Below, one piece after another: positions 1 to 8,426 of a DNA stretch of 64,000 nucleotides. The stretch is from JADJOY01 sp046331705 [NCBI: bacterium] (GTDB lineage Bacteria; JADJOY01): assembly GCA_046331705.1 (NCBI GenBank), contig JAXLQJ010000006.1:62001-126000 (forward strand), read 5' to 3'. The translations under genes and the position numbers were made by a program. The notes beneath the pieces were generated by a model that saw nothing but the letters and a program-made list of their open reading frames with translations, was not told the DNA's origin and did not search any database. Position 1 is the stretch's first letter, and every line of letters begins with the position of its first letter.

Positions 1-246
1 GCCACGACCAACATCCTCGAGGATTGGTACTCGGGATCGAACGAGTCGGGCACCGAGCCCAACCCGGGCGACGTCTCGACCGCGACGCTCGTCACGGTGA
101 CGGCCGGCCAGACGACCAGCGGCAAGAACATCCAGGTGCAGACGGCGGCGGCGGTGAACGGCCTGGTGCCGATGGCCGCGCCCATCGGGCTCTTGCTCGC
201 GAGTCGGCGCGTGCGGCGTCGCCGCGTGCGCGCGCTCGACGCCTGA
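1..246 (+). CDS. C-terminal end of a secreted, membrane-anchored protein (5' end outside window)
   Basis: Only the last 81 codons are in the window; frame 1 is open from the first base to the TGA at 244-246. The visible part is a Ser/Thr/Gly-rich extracellular-type stretch followed by a short hydrophobic segment (LVPMAAPIGLLLA) and an Arg-rich tail (SRRVRRRRVRALDA). A hydrophobic helix followed by basic residues at the extreme C-terminus is the layout of PEP-CTERM/MYXO-CTERM-like sorting anchors, although no PEP or Cys motif is seen. Function of the protein is unknown. A strong terminator follows at 294-323. Confidence 0.6.
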   Translation, partial: ATTNILEDWYSGSNESGTEPNPGDVSTATLVTVTAGQTTSGKNIQVQTAAAVNGLVPMAAPIGLLLASRRVRRRRVRALDA

Positions 247-293
247 TCTCCTTCGAAGCGCAGGCGCGCGGCTCGTCCGCCGCGCGCCGCAAA

Positions 294-323
294 GAACGCC
301 CCGCCGGGATCGGCGGGGCGTTC
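294..323. terminator. Bidirectional intrinsic terminator
   Basis: Perfect 12-bp inverted repeat GAACGCCCCGCC / GGCGGGGCGTTC with a 6-nt loop. It is followed on the plus strand by TCGTTTC and on the minus strand by TTTGC. It lies between the convergent ends of the partial gene (stop 246) and ogt (stop 346), so it can serve both. Confidence 0.85.
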
Positions 324-345
324 TCGTTTCCAGCGCGTGGGCGCG

Positions 346-909
346 TCAGCCGAAGCCGGGAAGCGTGAGCGTGGTCGCCGCTCGGGGTGCGGCACGGCTC
401 GCCGGCCTCGCGCCAGTGGCGGCGTCGGCTTCGGTGCGGCGCGCTTCGAGGTCGAGGAGCGTGCGTTTGCGCTCGAGCCCGCCGCCGTAGCCGGTGAGCG
501 AGCCGTCGGCGCCGATCACGCGGTGGCACGGGATGACGATCGCGATCGGATTGCGGCCGTTGGCGAGGCCGACGGCGCGCGTGGCCGTGGGCTGGCCGAT
601 GCGCTCGGCGAGGGTCCGGTAACTGATCGTGGCGCCGTAGGGGATCGCGCGCAGTGCTTGCCAGACGCGGCGCTGGAAGTCGGTCCCCGCCGGTTCGAGC
701 GGCAGATCGAATTCCCGGCGCGCGCCGGCGAAATACTCGGTGAGCTCGGCGCGCGCGCGCTCGAGCAGCGCGTCCGCCTCGCGCCGATCGTCGTCGGCCA
801 GCGGCTGATCGGGATCGTCGAGCATTTCAAGCGCCACCAGCGCGCGACCGTTGGAGCGCAGGCGCAGACGGCGGATCGGGCTATCCATCTCCACGACGTA
901 CGAAACCAT
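346..909 (-). CDS. ogt: Methylated-DNA--protein-cysteine methyltransferase
   Basis: 187-residue O6-alkylguanine-DNA alkyltransferase: it transfers the alkyl group from O6-alkylguanine or O4-alkylthymine to its own cysteine in a suicide reaction. The active-site motif IPCHRVIG and the downstream GYGGGLERK loop are present, as is the helix-turn-helix region with the ISYRTLAERIG segment. Length is typical of Ogt without an Ada domain. The ATG at 909 is chosen because GAGGAGG lies about 9 bases upstream; the frame stays open further upstream but that extension looks non-coding. It is convergent with the preceding gene and shares its terminator. Confidence 0.93.
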   Translation of the reverse strand: MVSYVVEMDSPIRRLRLRSNGRALVALEMLDDPDQPLADDDRREADALLERARAELTEYFAGARREFDLPLEPAGTDFQRRVWQALRAIPYGATISYRTLAERIGQPTATRAVGLANGRNPIAIVIPCHRVIGADGSLTGYGGGLERKRTLLDLEARRTEADAATGARPASRAAPRAATTLTLPGFG

Positions 910-1057
910 GATCGCGAGCCTCCTCGAAGCGTTCGATGGGCGCAACGTAGCGACTTCCGCGCCGGCGCGCTCGCCGGATTCGGACGTCGTAGAACCGGCC
1001 ACGTGGAACTTACGGAAGGTCTTTCGCGGCGCGCCCGCGTTCTGGCATCATCAACCT

Positions 1058-1071
1058 GCCGACCGGTAGGC
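1058..1071. promoter_or_regulatory. TetR-type operator candidate upstream of DUF2236 gene
   Basis: GCCGACCGGTAGGC is a 14-bp palindrome with one mismatched pair, centred on ACCGGT, 27 bases upstream of the start at 1098. ACC/GGT half-sites are common in operators of TetR-family repressors. No TetR gene is adjacent; the nearest in the window is at 33349-34059. Confidence 0.35.
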
Positions 1072-1097
1072 GGCATTCTCTCCTCGCTGGAGGCCCC

Positions 1098-2147
1098 ATG
1101 GCCCGCGCAGCCTCGTCCCTTCGATCCAAGCCGTCGCCGCGAGCCCGCGCCGCGAAGCCGCGCGCCGCGACTGGAAAGCCCGTCGCCGCTACCGACGAAG
1201 CCGAGCACGTCGGCAGGCGCGATCTCGAGGCCACGCTCGCGGAGCTTCGCAGCCGGGTCTCCGACCCGCGCGCCGGGCTCTTCGGCCCGTCCAGCATGAT
1301 GTGGGAGATCGGCCGCGAGTCGGCGTGCTTCCTGGGTGGCGGACGCGCGGCGCTCTTGCAGCTCGCTCATCCGTACGTCGCGCACGGCGTCGATCAGCAC
1401 TCGAAGACCCGCACCGATCCATTCGGTCGTTTTCAACGCACGTTCGCGAACGTGTTCGACATGATCTACGGCGACCTCGACTCGGCGCTCGAGTCGGCGC
1501 GCCGCGTTCACCAGATCCACGCCCGCATCCATGGGCCGATCCGCGAGAAGGTCGGCCGATACGCCGAGGGCGACCGCTATCGCGCCAACGAGGTCCCGGC
1601 GTTGATGTGGGTCCACGCGACGCTCTGGGACTCGGCGGTGCAGGCGTTCGAGCTGGTGGTGCGGAAGCTCACCGCCGCCGAGAAGGACCGCTACTACGAG
1701 GAGACGAAGCTCTTCGCGCTGCTCTTCGGCATCCCGCTCGCGGCGTTGCCGCCCGACTGGGCGAGCTTCGCCGCCTACAACCGCCGCATGTGGGAGTCCG
1801 AGGACGTGGTGGTGGGAGACGCGGCGCGCGAGATCGCTTCGTTTCTGCTCACGCCGCCGGACCGCTTGCTCACGCCGGTGACCGCGTGGGCGAAGATCGT
1901 CACCGCCGGGCTGCTGCCGCCGCGCATTCGCGCGGGCTTCGGGCTGCGCTTCGGCGTGTCGGAGCGGCGAGTCTTCGACGCGACGATCCGCGCGCTCCGC
2001 GCGACCCATCGAAGCTGGCCGTACCGCGTGCGCTACGTGCCCGCGTACATCGAGGCACGCCGCCGCCTCACGGGGCGCACCGACCGGGACCGAATCGGCG
2101 AGCTGCTGACGCGCATCACCGTCGGCCGCGGGCGTGCCGCGGCCTGA
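1098..2147 (+). CDS. DUF2236 / MpaB-like oxygenase-family protein
   Basis: 349 residues. After a basic, Ala-rich N-terminal stretch of about 45 residues comes the DUF2236 domain (ER-bound oxygenase MpaB / latex-clearing protein Lcp fold), with the family signature GLFGPSSMMWEIGRE and the following LLQLAHPYVAHGVDQHS. Characterised relatives bind haem b and cleave C=C bonds oxidatively (rubber, mycophenolic acid intermediates); the histidines in the LAHPYVAHGVDQHS stretch lie in the family's conserved region. The substrate cannot be told from sequence. Start at the first ATG of the open frame. The gene ends nine bases before the convergent gene at 2157. A palindromic operator candidate lies at 1058-1071. 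Confidence 0.85.
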   Translation: MARAASSLRSKPSPRARAAKPRAATGKPVAATDEAEHVGRRDLEATLAELRSRVSDPRAGLFGPSSMMWEIGRESACFLGGGRAALLQLAHPYVAHGVDQHSKTRTDPFGRFQRTFANVFDMIYGDLDSALESARRVHQIHARIHGPIREKVGRYAEGDRYRANEVPALMWVHATLWDSAVQAFELVVRKLTAAEKDRYYEETKLFALLFGIPLAALPPDWASFAAYNRRMWESEDVVVGDAAREIASFLLTPPDRLLTPVTAWAKIVTAGLLPPRIRAGFGLRFGVSERRVFDATIRALRATHRSWPYRVRYVPAYIEARRRLTGRTDRDRIGELLTRITVGRGRAAA

Positions 2148-2156
2148 CCCGCGCCG

Positions 2157-2480
2157 TCACTGCGCTGGGCGGCGCACCAGGACCGCCTGGATCTCGTCGA
2201 GGCGAACCAGCGCGTCGTAGAACTCCATCCCGCCGATCTGCGTCAGGTGCACGGCGTTCTCGCCCACGGCGACGACGGTGCCGGTGATCTCCTTCTCGGT
2301 GCCGACGAGCCTGAGCGTGACCGATTGCTTGACGCGGCCCTTGAGGTTCTCGCGCACCGGCTGAGCGCCCTCGACGGTGAAGAGCGCGCCGTCCGCGCGC
2401 GCCGCTGGCGGCGTCGCGAGGAGCATTGCGCCGAGTGCGGTGGCGCCGAGACCGAATCGAATTGCACGCGTCGGGATCAT
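2157..2480 (-). CDS. Small exported protein of unknown function
   Basis: 107 residues. Residues 1-28 form a signal peptide (MIPTRAIRFGLGATALGAML... cleaved near ARA-DG). The mature part of about 80 residues contains a segment (SVTLRLVGTEKEITGTVVAV) that reads like an Sm-like or small beta-barrel fold. The start at 2480 is supported by GGAGGAA placed 6 bases upstream. It is the downstream gene after the ClC channel (stop 2530), 49 bases apart on the same strand, so probably co-transcribed. No family recognised. Confidence 0.7.
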   Translation of the reverse strand: MIPTRAIRFGLGATALGAMLLATPPAARADGALFTVEGAQPVRENLKGRVKQSVTLRLVGTEKEITGTVVAVGENAVHLTQIGGMEFYDALVRLDEIQAVLVRRPAQ

Positions 2481-2529
2481 CGATTCCTCCAAGGGGTCGG
2501 TGGGGGCGAGGACGTGGCGCGGCAGTCTC

Positions 2530-4380
2530 TCACGCATGCGACGCGGTTGCATCCGCCGCGTGCCGCTTGCAGGCGCGCCGCCCACGCGCGCGCCGGCTCG
2601 GTCGGCGCTCCTCCGCCATGCTGCGACGGTAGGCCGCGAGAATGTCGCTGCGCGTGAGGAAGCCGGTCACGCGGTGAGGATCGCGCCGATCGACCACCGG
2701 CAATCGTCCCACGTCGGCGCGCACCATGGTGGTGAGCGCCTCGGCGAGCGTGCTGTCCTCGAACGCCACCAGCACCGGCTCGCGCGCGATCTCTCCCGCG
2801 CGACGCGCGTGCGGGACGTCGACCCGGATCAGGTCCTTGCGCGTCACGACGCCCACCAGCGCGCCGTGCTCGTCGACGATCGGGAAGCCCTGATGCGCCG
2901 AGCCTGGCTCGCCCGAGTCCATCCAGCGCCGCAGCTCGGCGATCGGCCGATCCGCCGGCACCGTGCTGACGGCGCGACTCGCGACCTGCGCCACCTCGAT
3001 CGAGGCCAGCGGGTCGGACGTGTATTCGCCGCTCGCCCGCACGCCGCGGCGCGCCATCTTCTCGGTCATGATCGAGTTGCGCATGAGCAGCCACGAGACC
3101 AGCAGCGCCGCGGTTGCGCCCGCGAGCAACGGCACCAGGCCCATCGGCTGGCGCGTGGTCTCGAACGAGAACACCACCGAGGCGAGCAGCGCTCGCGAGG
3201 AGCCGGCGAACATCGCCGCCATGCCGACCAGCGCCGCGACCCGCGGATTCACCGCGGCGTGCGGCCACAGCGCCAAGAGCGCGCTCGCGAGCGCCGCGCC
3301 GAGCGCGCCGCCGATGGTGAAGAGCGGCGCGAGCGTGCCGCCGGAGGTCCCGCTGCCGAGCGCGATCGACCAGGACACGAGCTTGGCGATGGCGAGCACG
3401 GCGAGCGCGCCCCCCGCCAGCTCGCCGCCGAGCACGGCGTCGATGTTGTCGTAGCCGACACCGAGCGTCCGCGGCGCGACGAGCCCCACCAGGCCCACCA
3501 CGACGCCCCCCAGCGCCGGCCACCACATCCAATGGATCGGCAGCTTCTCGAAGCCGTCCTCGATCGCGTAGACGAGGCGGGTCGCGCCCACCGCAGCGAG
3601 CCCGACCAGCGCGCCGATGCCGGTGTAGACGGCGAGGCTCGCGAGACCGATGGCATCCGTCGGTTCCATCGCGAACATCGGCGCGGGGCCGAGCATCGCC
3701 CAGCGCGCCGCCGCGGCGGTCGCCGCCGCCAGCGCGACCGGGATGATCGAGCGCGGCTTGAGCTCGAAGAGCAAGAGCTCGATGGCGAGCAGCACCGCGG
3801 AGATGGGCGAGCCGAAGGTCGCGGTCATCCCCGCCGCGGCGCCCGCCGCCAAGAGCGTCTTGCGCTCGGCCGCCGAGGTCCGCAGCACCTGGCCGAGCAC
3901 CGAGCCCAGCGCGCCGCCGGTCGCGATGATCGGCCCCTCGGCGCCGAAGGGCCCGCCGGTGCCGATGCTGATCGCGGCGGAAAGCGGCTTGAGCCACGTG
4001 AGCCGCGGCTGGATGCGGCTCGCGTTGGTCAACACCTGTTCCATCGCTTCCGGGATGCCGTGACCGCGGATCGCCGGCGATCCCCAGCGCGCCATCCAGC
4101 CGACGATCAGCCCGCCAGCGACCGGAACGCACACGGCGAGCCAGCCCAGGTGGTTGGCGCCGGGCGCGACGGCCTCGCTCGACCAGCGCCCGAAGTACGC
4201 GACGTTCGTGACCGTTGCGATGAGCCAGCTCAGGGCGCGTGCGACGCCGGTGGCCACCAGCGCGAGCGAGATCGCGAGCGCGCTGATGCCGAGCACGCGC
4301 CCGTCCAGGGGGCGCGCCGTTCGCGGCAGCTCGAGCACGCGCGGCCGCGCGTTCGGGCGCGGCGGATCTTCCGGGTGCAT
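2530..4380 (-). CDS. ClC-type voltage-gated chloride channel/transporter with C-terminal CBS pair
   Basis: 616 residues. Residues about 30-440 are the multi-helix ClC domain, with the selectivity-filter signatures GHGIPE (canonical GSGIP), GTGGPFGAEGP (canonical GKxGPxxH region) and GTSGGTLAPLF. Residues about 450-590 carry two CBS domains (VVTRKDLIRVD and FLTRSDILAAYR), which normally sense adenine nucleotides. The gating-glutamate position reads GAEGP as in CLC proteins, so either channel or H+/Cl- exchange is possible. Located in the inner membrane. Starts at ATG 4380; a small exported protein follows downstream. Confidence 0.93.
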   Translation of the reverse strand: MHPEDPPRPNARPRVLELPRTARPLDGRVLGISALAISLALVATGVARALSWLIATVTNVAYFGRWSSEAVAPGANHLGWLAVCVPVAGGLIVGWMARWGSPAIRGHGIPEAMEQVLTNASRIQPRLTWLKPLSAAISIGTGGPFGAEGPIIATGGALGSVLGQVLRTSAAERKTLLAAGAAAGMTATFGSPISAVLLAIELLLFELKPRSIIPVALAAATAAAARWAMLGPAPMFAMEPTDAIGLASLAVYTGIGALVGLAAVGATRLVYAIEDGFEKLPIHWMWWPALGGVVVGLVGLVAPRTLGVGYDNIDAVLGGELAGGALAVLAIAKLVSWSIALGSGTSGGTLAPLFTIGGALGAALASALLALWPHAAVNPRVAALVGMAAMFAGSSRALLASVVFSFETTRQPMGLVPLLAGATAALLVSWLLMRNSIMTEKMARRGVRASGEYTSDPLASIEVAQVASRAVSTVPADRPIAELRRWMDSGEPGSAHQGFPIVDEHGALVGVVTRKDLIRVDVPHARRAGEIAREPVLVAFEDSTLAEALTTMVRADVGRLPVVDRRDPHRVTGFLTRSDILAAYRRSMAEERRPSRRARGRRACKRHAADATASHA

Positions 4381-4418
4381 CGGGGTGGGGGGCGCGGCCA
4401 GCGAGGTCGGCGCGGCGC

Positions 4419-4847
4419 TCAGCCCGGAGCGGGCTCGAGCGCGGCGAGCCGGCTCCGCAGGTCGCGCTCCGTCTGCCAGCGGGCGGTGTCGTCGCGCAGG
4501 ATCGCGCCGATCGCGGTCACGGCGCCCGTGGCATCCGTGAGCAGCGCCACGGTGAACGCGATGGAGAGACGGCGCCCGTCCTTGTGGGTCGCCGGCACCT
4601 GCAGCAGCGCGCCCGCGTGACGGGTGTGCCCGGTCCGCATCGTGGCGTGGTACCCGTCCCAGTGGCGGGCGCGGAACCGTTCCGGGATGATCGGGTCGAG
4701 GCTCTGTCCGAGCATCTCCGCCTCGGAGAACCCGAACAACCGTTCGGCGCCTGCATTCCAGAGCAGCACGCGGCCGTCGGGATCGGCGACCACGATGGCG
4801 TCCGCTGCGGCCGCCACCAGCGCGGCGAGATCGATCGACGTCTGCAC
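4419..4847 (-). CDS. Single PAS-domain sensor protein
   Basis: 142 residues, almost entirely one PAS domain (residues about 5-120: ADAIVVADPDGRVLLWNAGA, LFGFSEAEMLGQ, KDGRRLSIAFTVALL, GAILRDDT) followed by a short helix (TERDLRSRLAALE). No output domain is attached, so it may act in trans or bind a small ligand or haem. The GTG start at 4847 is preferred because GGGAGG lies 5 bases upstream; an in-frame ATG at 4898 has no ribosome-binding site. It lies upstream of the ClC gene on the same strand. Confidence 0.8.
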   Translation of the reverse strand: MQTSIDLAALVAAAADAIVVADPDGRVLLWNAGAERLFGFSEAEMLGQSLDPIIPERFRARHWDGYHATMRTGHTRHAGALLQVPATHKDGRRLSIAFTVALLTDATGAVTAIGAILRDDTARWQTERDLRSRLAALEPAPG

Positions 4848-4960
4848 CCGGGCCTCCCTCGTCCTGCGACTGACCTCATTGTATGGGAGACCATGCAATT
4901 GTCCAGGCGATCACGGCCCGGGCCCCGCGCGGGGCTCCTGCGCGGAGGCGTGCCCGACGC

Positions 4961-5512
4961 TCAGGTCTCGGCCGCGCTCGCGCGCCGGGGGCGAGGGCGC
5001 GAACGGCGCGGCCGGGGGTCCTCGAAGAACATCGGCGCCGCTCGCGAGGCGCTCTCCAGGCCGTCCACGAGCCCGGTGAGCAGCCGTGCCAGCGCGGCGC
5101 GGTCGCGCGCCGGCATTCGCGCCAATCCGGCGATGATCCGAGCCTGAGCGATCTCCGGGGCGCGTCGTAGCAGCGCTCGCCCCGCGGGCGTGAGCACGAC
5201 TTCCATTCGGCGCCCGTCCGCGCGCGACCGGTGTCGCTTCACGAGCCCGCGTTCCACCAGTCGCGTCACGACCACCGAGACCGAGCTCTGGTCGGTGAGC
5301 GTGCGCGCCGCCAGCTCGTTGATCGAGAGCCCGGTCGTGGCGCCGACCTCGTGCAGCACGAAGAGCTGCGCGGTGCTGATGCCGAGCCGGTCCTCGGCCG
5401 TGCGCGCCGACTGACGCAGGCTGCGCACGATGCGCCGGAGCGCGTCCATGACGAGCTGGCCCTCGGATCGGGCGTGCGCGCCGTGCGCGGTGGCGTTGGC
5501 TTTCGCGGGCAT
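4961..5512 (-). CDS. MarR-family transcriptional regulator
   Basis: 183 residues. Winged helix-turn-helix at about residues 45-110 (LFVLHEVGATTGLSINELA, then TDQSSVSVVVTRLVERGLV as recognition helix) with the wing KRHRSRADGRRMEVVLTPAG typical of MarR. The C-terminal helix dimerises; the last 25 residues are basic (PRPRRSRPRPRRA). Start at ATG 5512; the frame extends upstream to 5608 without supporting signals. It is divergent from the DUF885 gene beginning at 5653, which is a plausible target. Ligand unknown. Confidence 0.88.
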   Translation of the reverse strand: MPAKANATAHGAHARSEGQLVMDALRRIVRSLRQSARTAEDRLGISTAQLFVLHEVGATTGLSINELAARTLTDQSSVSVVVTRLVERGLVKRHRSRADGRRMEVVLTPAGRALLRRAPEIAQARIIAGLARMPARDRAALARLLTGLVDGLESASRAAPMFFEDPRPRRSRPRPRRASAAET

Positions 5513-5652
5513 GGCGATGCCCCGGTATAGGTGCCGCGGAAATCGCCGTCCAGCGGGCGACTGCGGCGAATCGCGTGCCACGCGCGCGGTTGGTGCCGAG
5601 TGGGGCATCGGCCATGTTGCGCGCGCTCACGCTCGCCGCGAAGGGGGATGGC

Positions 5653-7500
5653 ATGCCGATCGCGCTGGATCGCCGCAGTCGTGGTTCCGCTCGCAGGCGC
5701 GTCCCGCTCGCGCCGCTCGTCGTCTGCTGCGTCGTCGCTCTCGATGGATTCGCCACCCGCGCGCTGGCGGAACCCACGTCGGGCGGGGGCTGGGTGGAGC
5801 GGAGCAACGCGAACGCGCAGCAGTTGCTCGCGGTCCAAGCCGCGTTCGACCCCGAGAGCGCGAGCCGCATCGGCGTACCCGGGATCGACGAGCAGGTGAT
5901 CGATCTCGCCGAGCGTTTCGACCTCCGTCACGCCGAGGCGCTCGCGCGCATCGCCGCCGAGCTCGAGCAGCGGCTGCCCACCGAGACCGACGCACGCGTT
6001 CGTCAGGACCTCGAGATCCTGGTGGAAGCGGCGCGTCGCGAGCAGCGGCAGCTCGAGGTGCGTCACCGCATGACGCTTCCTTTCCTATCGCCGAGCGCCC
6101 TCGTGTTCGCCGGCGTGCAGGCGTTGCTCGACGAGCAAACCGCGCCCGCGCGTCGCGCCGCCGCGCACGTTCGGCTGCGCCGCTACGTGGGACTCGAGCC
6201 GGGCTCGACGTCGGTCTTCGAGCTGGCCAAGCAGCGCTTTCGCGAGCGCGCGAACGAGGCCGATCTCCTCGCGCCGACGCGCACGGCGGTGGAGAAGGAG
6301 ATCGCCGATTCGGCGACCTACACCGACGGCGTGCGCCAGCTCTTCCAGCGCTGGAAGCTCGAGGGAGCCGACGCGGCGCTCGCCGCGCTCGCGAGCCAGG
6401 CGAGCGATCACGTGGCATTCATGCGCGACGAGGTGTTGCCGCGGGCGCGCGACGATTTCCGGCTGCCGCCCGAGCTCTACCAGTTGGCGCTCGAAGCGGT
6501 GGGCGTCGACATGCCCGCCGACGAGCTCGAACGCCGGGGGCGCACCGCGTTCGTCGAGATCCAGACCCAGATGCAGTCGCTGGCGCCGCGCGTCGCGCGC
6601 GAGAAGGGGTGGAAGCTCGGCGACTATCGCGACGTGATCCGCGAGCTCAAGAAGCACCAGCTCGGCGACCGCACGATCCTCGCGCACTACCAGAAGCGCG
6701 CCGCGGCGCTCGACGAGATCATCCGGCGCGGGCGCATCGTGACGCTGCCCGAGCGCCCGATGCTGATCGAGCTGGCGAGTGCCGCGGAGAGCGCCGCGAT
6801 TCCCGCGCCCCACGTGCGCACGCCGCGGCTGCTCGGCAACACCGGCGAGCGCGGCGTGTTCGTGTTGCCGCTTCGAATCCGATCGGGAGACGGCGACGCC
6901 TTGTCGTTCGACGATTTCAGCTTCGAGGCGGCCTCGTGGACGCTCACCGCGCACGAGGGCCGGCCCGGCCACGAGCTCCAGTTCGCGCGCACGATCGAGC
7001 AGGGCGTGTCCATCGCGCGCGCCGTGTTCGCCTTCAACAGCGTCAACGTGGAAGGCTGGGCGCTCTACGCCGAAGCCGAGGCGCAGCCCTACGAGCCGCT
7101 CGAGGGCCAGCTCATCGCGCTCCAGCACCGCTTGATGCGGGCCGCGCGCGCCATCCTCGATCCCGCGCTGCAGCGCGGCACGGTGACGAAGGACCAGGCG
7201 CACCGCGTGTTGCGCGAGGACGTGGTGCTCTCGGAGGCGATGACGCGACAGGAGCTCGACCGCTACACGTTCCTGGCGCCGGGTCAGGCCACCTCGTACT
7301 TCGTCGGCTACACGCGCTTGCTCGAGATCCGGGCCGGCGCGCAGCTGGCGCTGGGCGAACGCTTCGACAGGCTCGCGTTCAACGATTTCGTGCTGAGCCG
7401 CGGGCTCGTCCCGCCGCGCTTGCTGAGCAAGGCGGTCGAGGAGGAGTTCGTGCCGGAGCGGCGCGCCGTCAGCGAGAGCCGCGCGGCGGCCGATCCCTGA
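5653..7500 (+). CDS. DUF885-family exported hydrolase (peptidase-like)
   Basis: 615 residues with an N-terminal export signal (residues 1-41, hydrophobic PLAPLVVCCVVALDGFATRA then ALAEP). The DUF885 domain fills the rest, with the metal-binding-like motif HEGRPGHELQFAR (family form HExxPGHH) and the following FNSVNVEGWALYAE containing the third ligand glutamate. DUF885 proteins resemble zinc metallopeptidases, but few are characterised and the substrate is unknown. The start at 5653 is chosen for AAGGGGGA just upstream and the signal peptide that follows. Its 3' end overlaps the convergent SDR gene by 32 bases. Confidence 0.87.
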   Translation: MPIALDRRSRGSARRRVPLAPLVVCCVVALDGFATRALAEPTSGGGWVERSNANAQQLLAVQAAFDPESASRIGVPGIDEQVIDLAERFDLRHAEALARIAAELEQRLPTETDARVRQDLEILVEAARREQRQLEVRHRMTLPFLSPSALVFAGVQALLDEQTAPARRAAAHVRLRRYVGLEPGSTSVFELAKQRFRERANEADLLAPTRTAVEKEIADSATYTDGVRQLFQRWKLEGADAALAALASQASDHVAFMRDEVLPRARDDFRLPPELYQLALEAVGVDMPADELERRGRTAFVEIQTQMQSLAPRVAREKGWKLGDYRDVIRELKKHQLGDRTILAHYQKRAAALDEIIRRGRIVTLPERPMLIELASAAESAAIPAPHVRTPRLLGNTGERGVFVLPLRIRSGDGDALSFDDFSFEAASWTLTAHEGRPGHELQFARTIEQGVSIARAVFAFNSVNVEGWALYAEAEAQPYEPLEGQLIALQHRLMRAARAILDPALQRGTVTKDQAHRVLREDVVLSEAMTRQELDRYTFLAPGQATSYFVGYTRLLEIRAGAQLALGERFDRLAFNDFVLSRGLVPPRLLSKAVEEEFVPERRAVSESRAAADP

Positions 7501-8311
7501 GCTCCGCGGCGGCCGCCGCCGCGACCACCAGTCGCGTCAGACCTGGCGCGAGGCGGCTCAGCGCCGCCGTGAACCGCGCCCGCGCCGGCACGATGATGAG
7601 CGGCAGGTTCCGCTCGACGCCGCGGAGCGCCTCGTCTGCGAGCTTGGTGGGCGGATAGGGTTCGCCGCCGAGCTTCGTCAGGTAGCGGCGCACGTTCGGG
7701 CGCCACGCCACCCGCGGCAGGTCGCTCGGGTTGTCGCAGTCGATGATCGGCGTCTCGGTGGCCGAGGGGCAAAGCGCGCTCACGTGCACGCCGTGAGGTG
7801 CGGCTTCGAGGCGCAGGCTCGTGCTCAGGCCCACCACCGCGTGCTTGGTCATGGCGTACGGCGCGAGCAGCGGCACTGGCACCAGCCCGGCGGCGGATGC
7901 GGTGTTCACGATGTGGCCGCTGCGCTGGGCGACCATGATCGGATACGCGGCGGCGATCCCGTTCACGACGCCGCGGATGTTGATGTCGATGATGCGATCG
8001 TAGTGCTGCACGGCCAGGTCCTCGGCCGCGCCCGCGATGCCGATGCCGGCGTTGTTGAAGAGGTAGTCGATGCGGCCGCGATCGCGGGCGACGCGCTCGA
8101 TCACGGCTCGCACCGCCAGCGCGTCGCGGACGTCGAGCTTCGCCCAGCGGGCCTTGGGGCCGAGCGCCTCGGCGGCTTGCTCGACGCCGGGCGCGTTCAC
8201 GTCGGTGAGCCACACGTCGGCGCCGCGCTTCACCATCGCGATCGAGAGCGCGAGGCCGATGCCCGACGCCGCCCCCGTCACCACCACGTTCGCACCGTTC
8301 CATGCGCTCAT
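7469..8311 (-). CDS. Short-chain dehydrogenase/reductase
   Basis: 280-residue classical SDR. Rossmann glycine motif TGAASGIGLA (about residues 12-21), NNAG (about 91-94), catalytic Ser in NTASAAG and the YAMTK active-site Tyr/Lys pair. The Asp after beta-2 (WLTDVNA) suggests NAD(H) preference, an inference from family rules. The start at 8311 gives the canonical N-terminus directly before the Rossmann fold, with GGAGGCGGGACG upstream. It is divergent from the acyl-CoA synthetase at 8427, so both may serve a fatty-acyl or steroid-type pathway. Confidence 0.92.
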   Translation of the reverse strand: MSAWNGANVVVTGAASGIGLALSIAMVKRGADVWLTDVNAPGVEQAAEALGPKARWAKLDVRDALAVRAVIERVARDRGRIDYLFNNAGIGIAGAAEDLAVQHYDRIIDINIRGVVNGIAAAYPIMVAQRSGHIVNTASAAGLVPVPLLAPYAMTKHAVVGLSTSLRLEAAPHGVHVSALCPSATETPIIDCDNPSDLPRVAWRPNVRRYLTKLGGEPYPPTKLADEALRGVERNLPLIIVPARARFTAALSRLAPGLTRLVVAAAAAAELRDRPPRGSR

Positions 8312-8426
8312 CGTCCCGCCTCCTCGTCGTCGCCGCTGCGCTGAACCTCTACGGTCGCGGCAGGCTAGCGGATGACGGAATCCGCGTGCATGCCTCCGCC
8401 GGGCGTGGCAATCTGTCGCGCCCGCG

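Noticed and set aside
2377-4620. Long plus-strand open frame (747 codons) opposite the ClC channel
   Set aside because: Arg/His/Gln-rich composition with no domain; it is the antisense shadow of a gene with clear ClC and CBS motifs.
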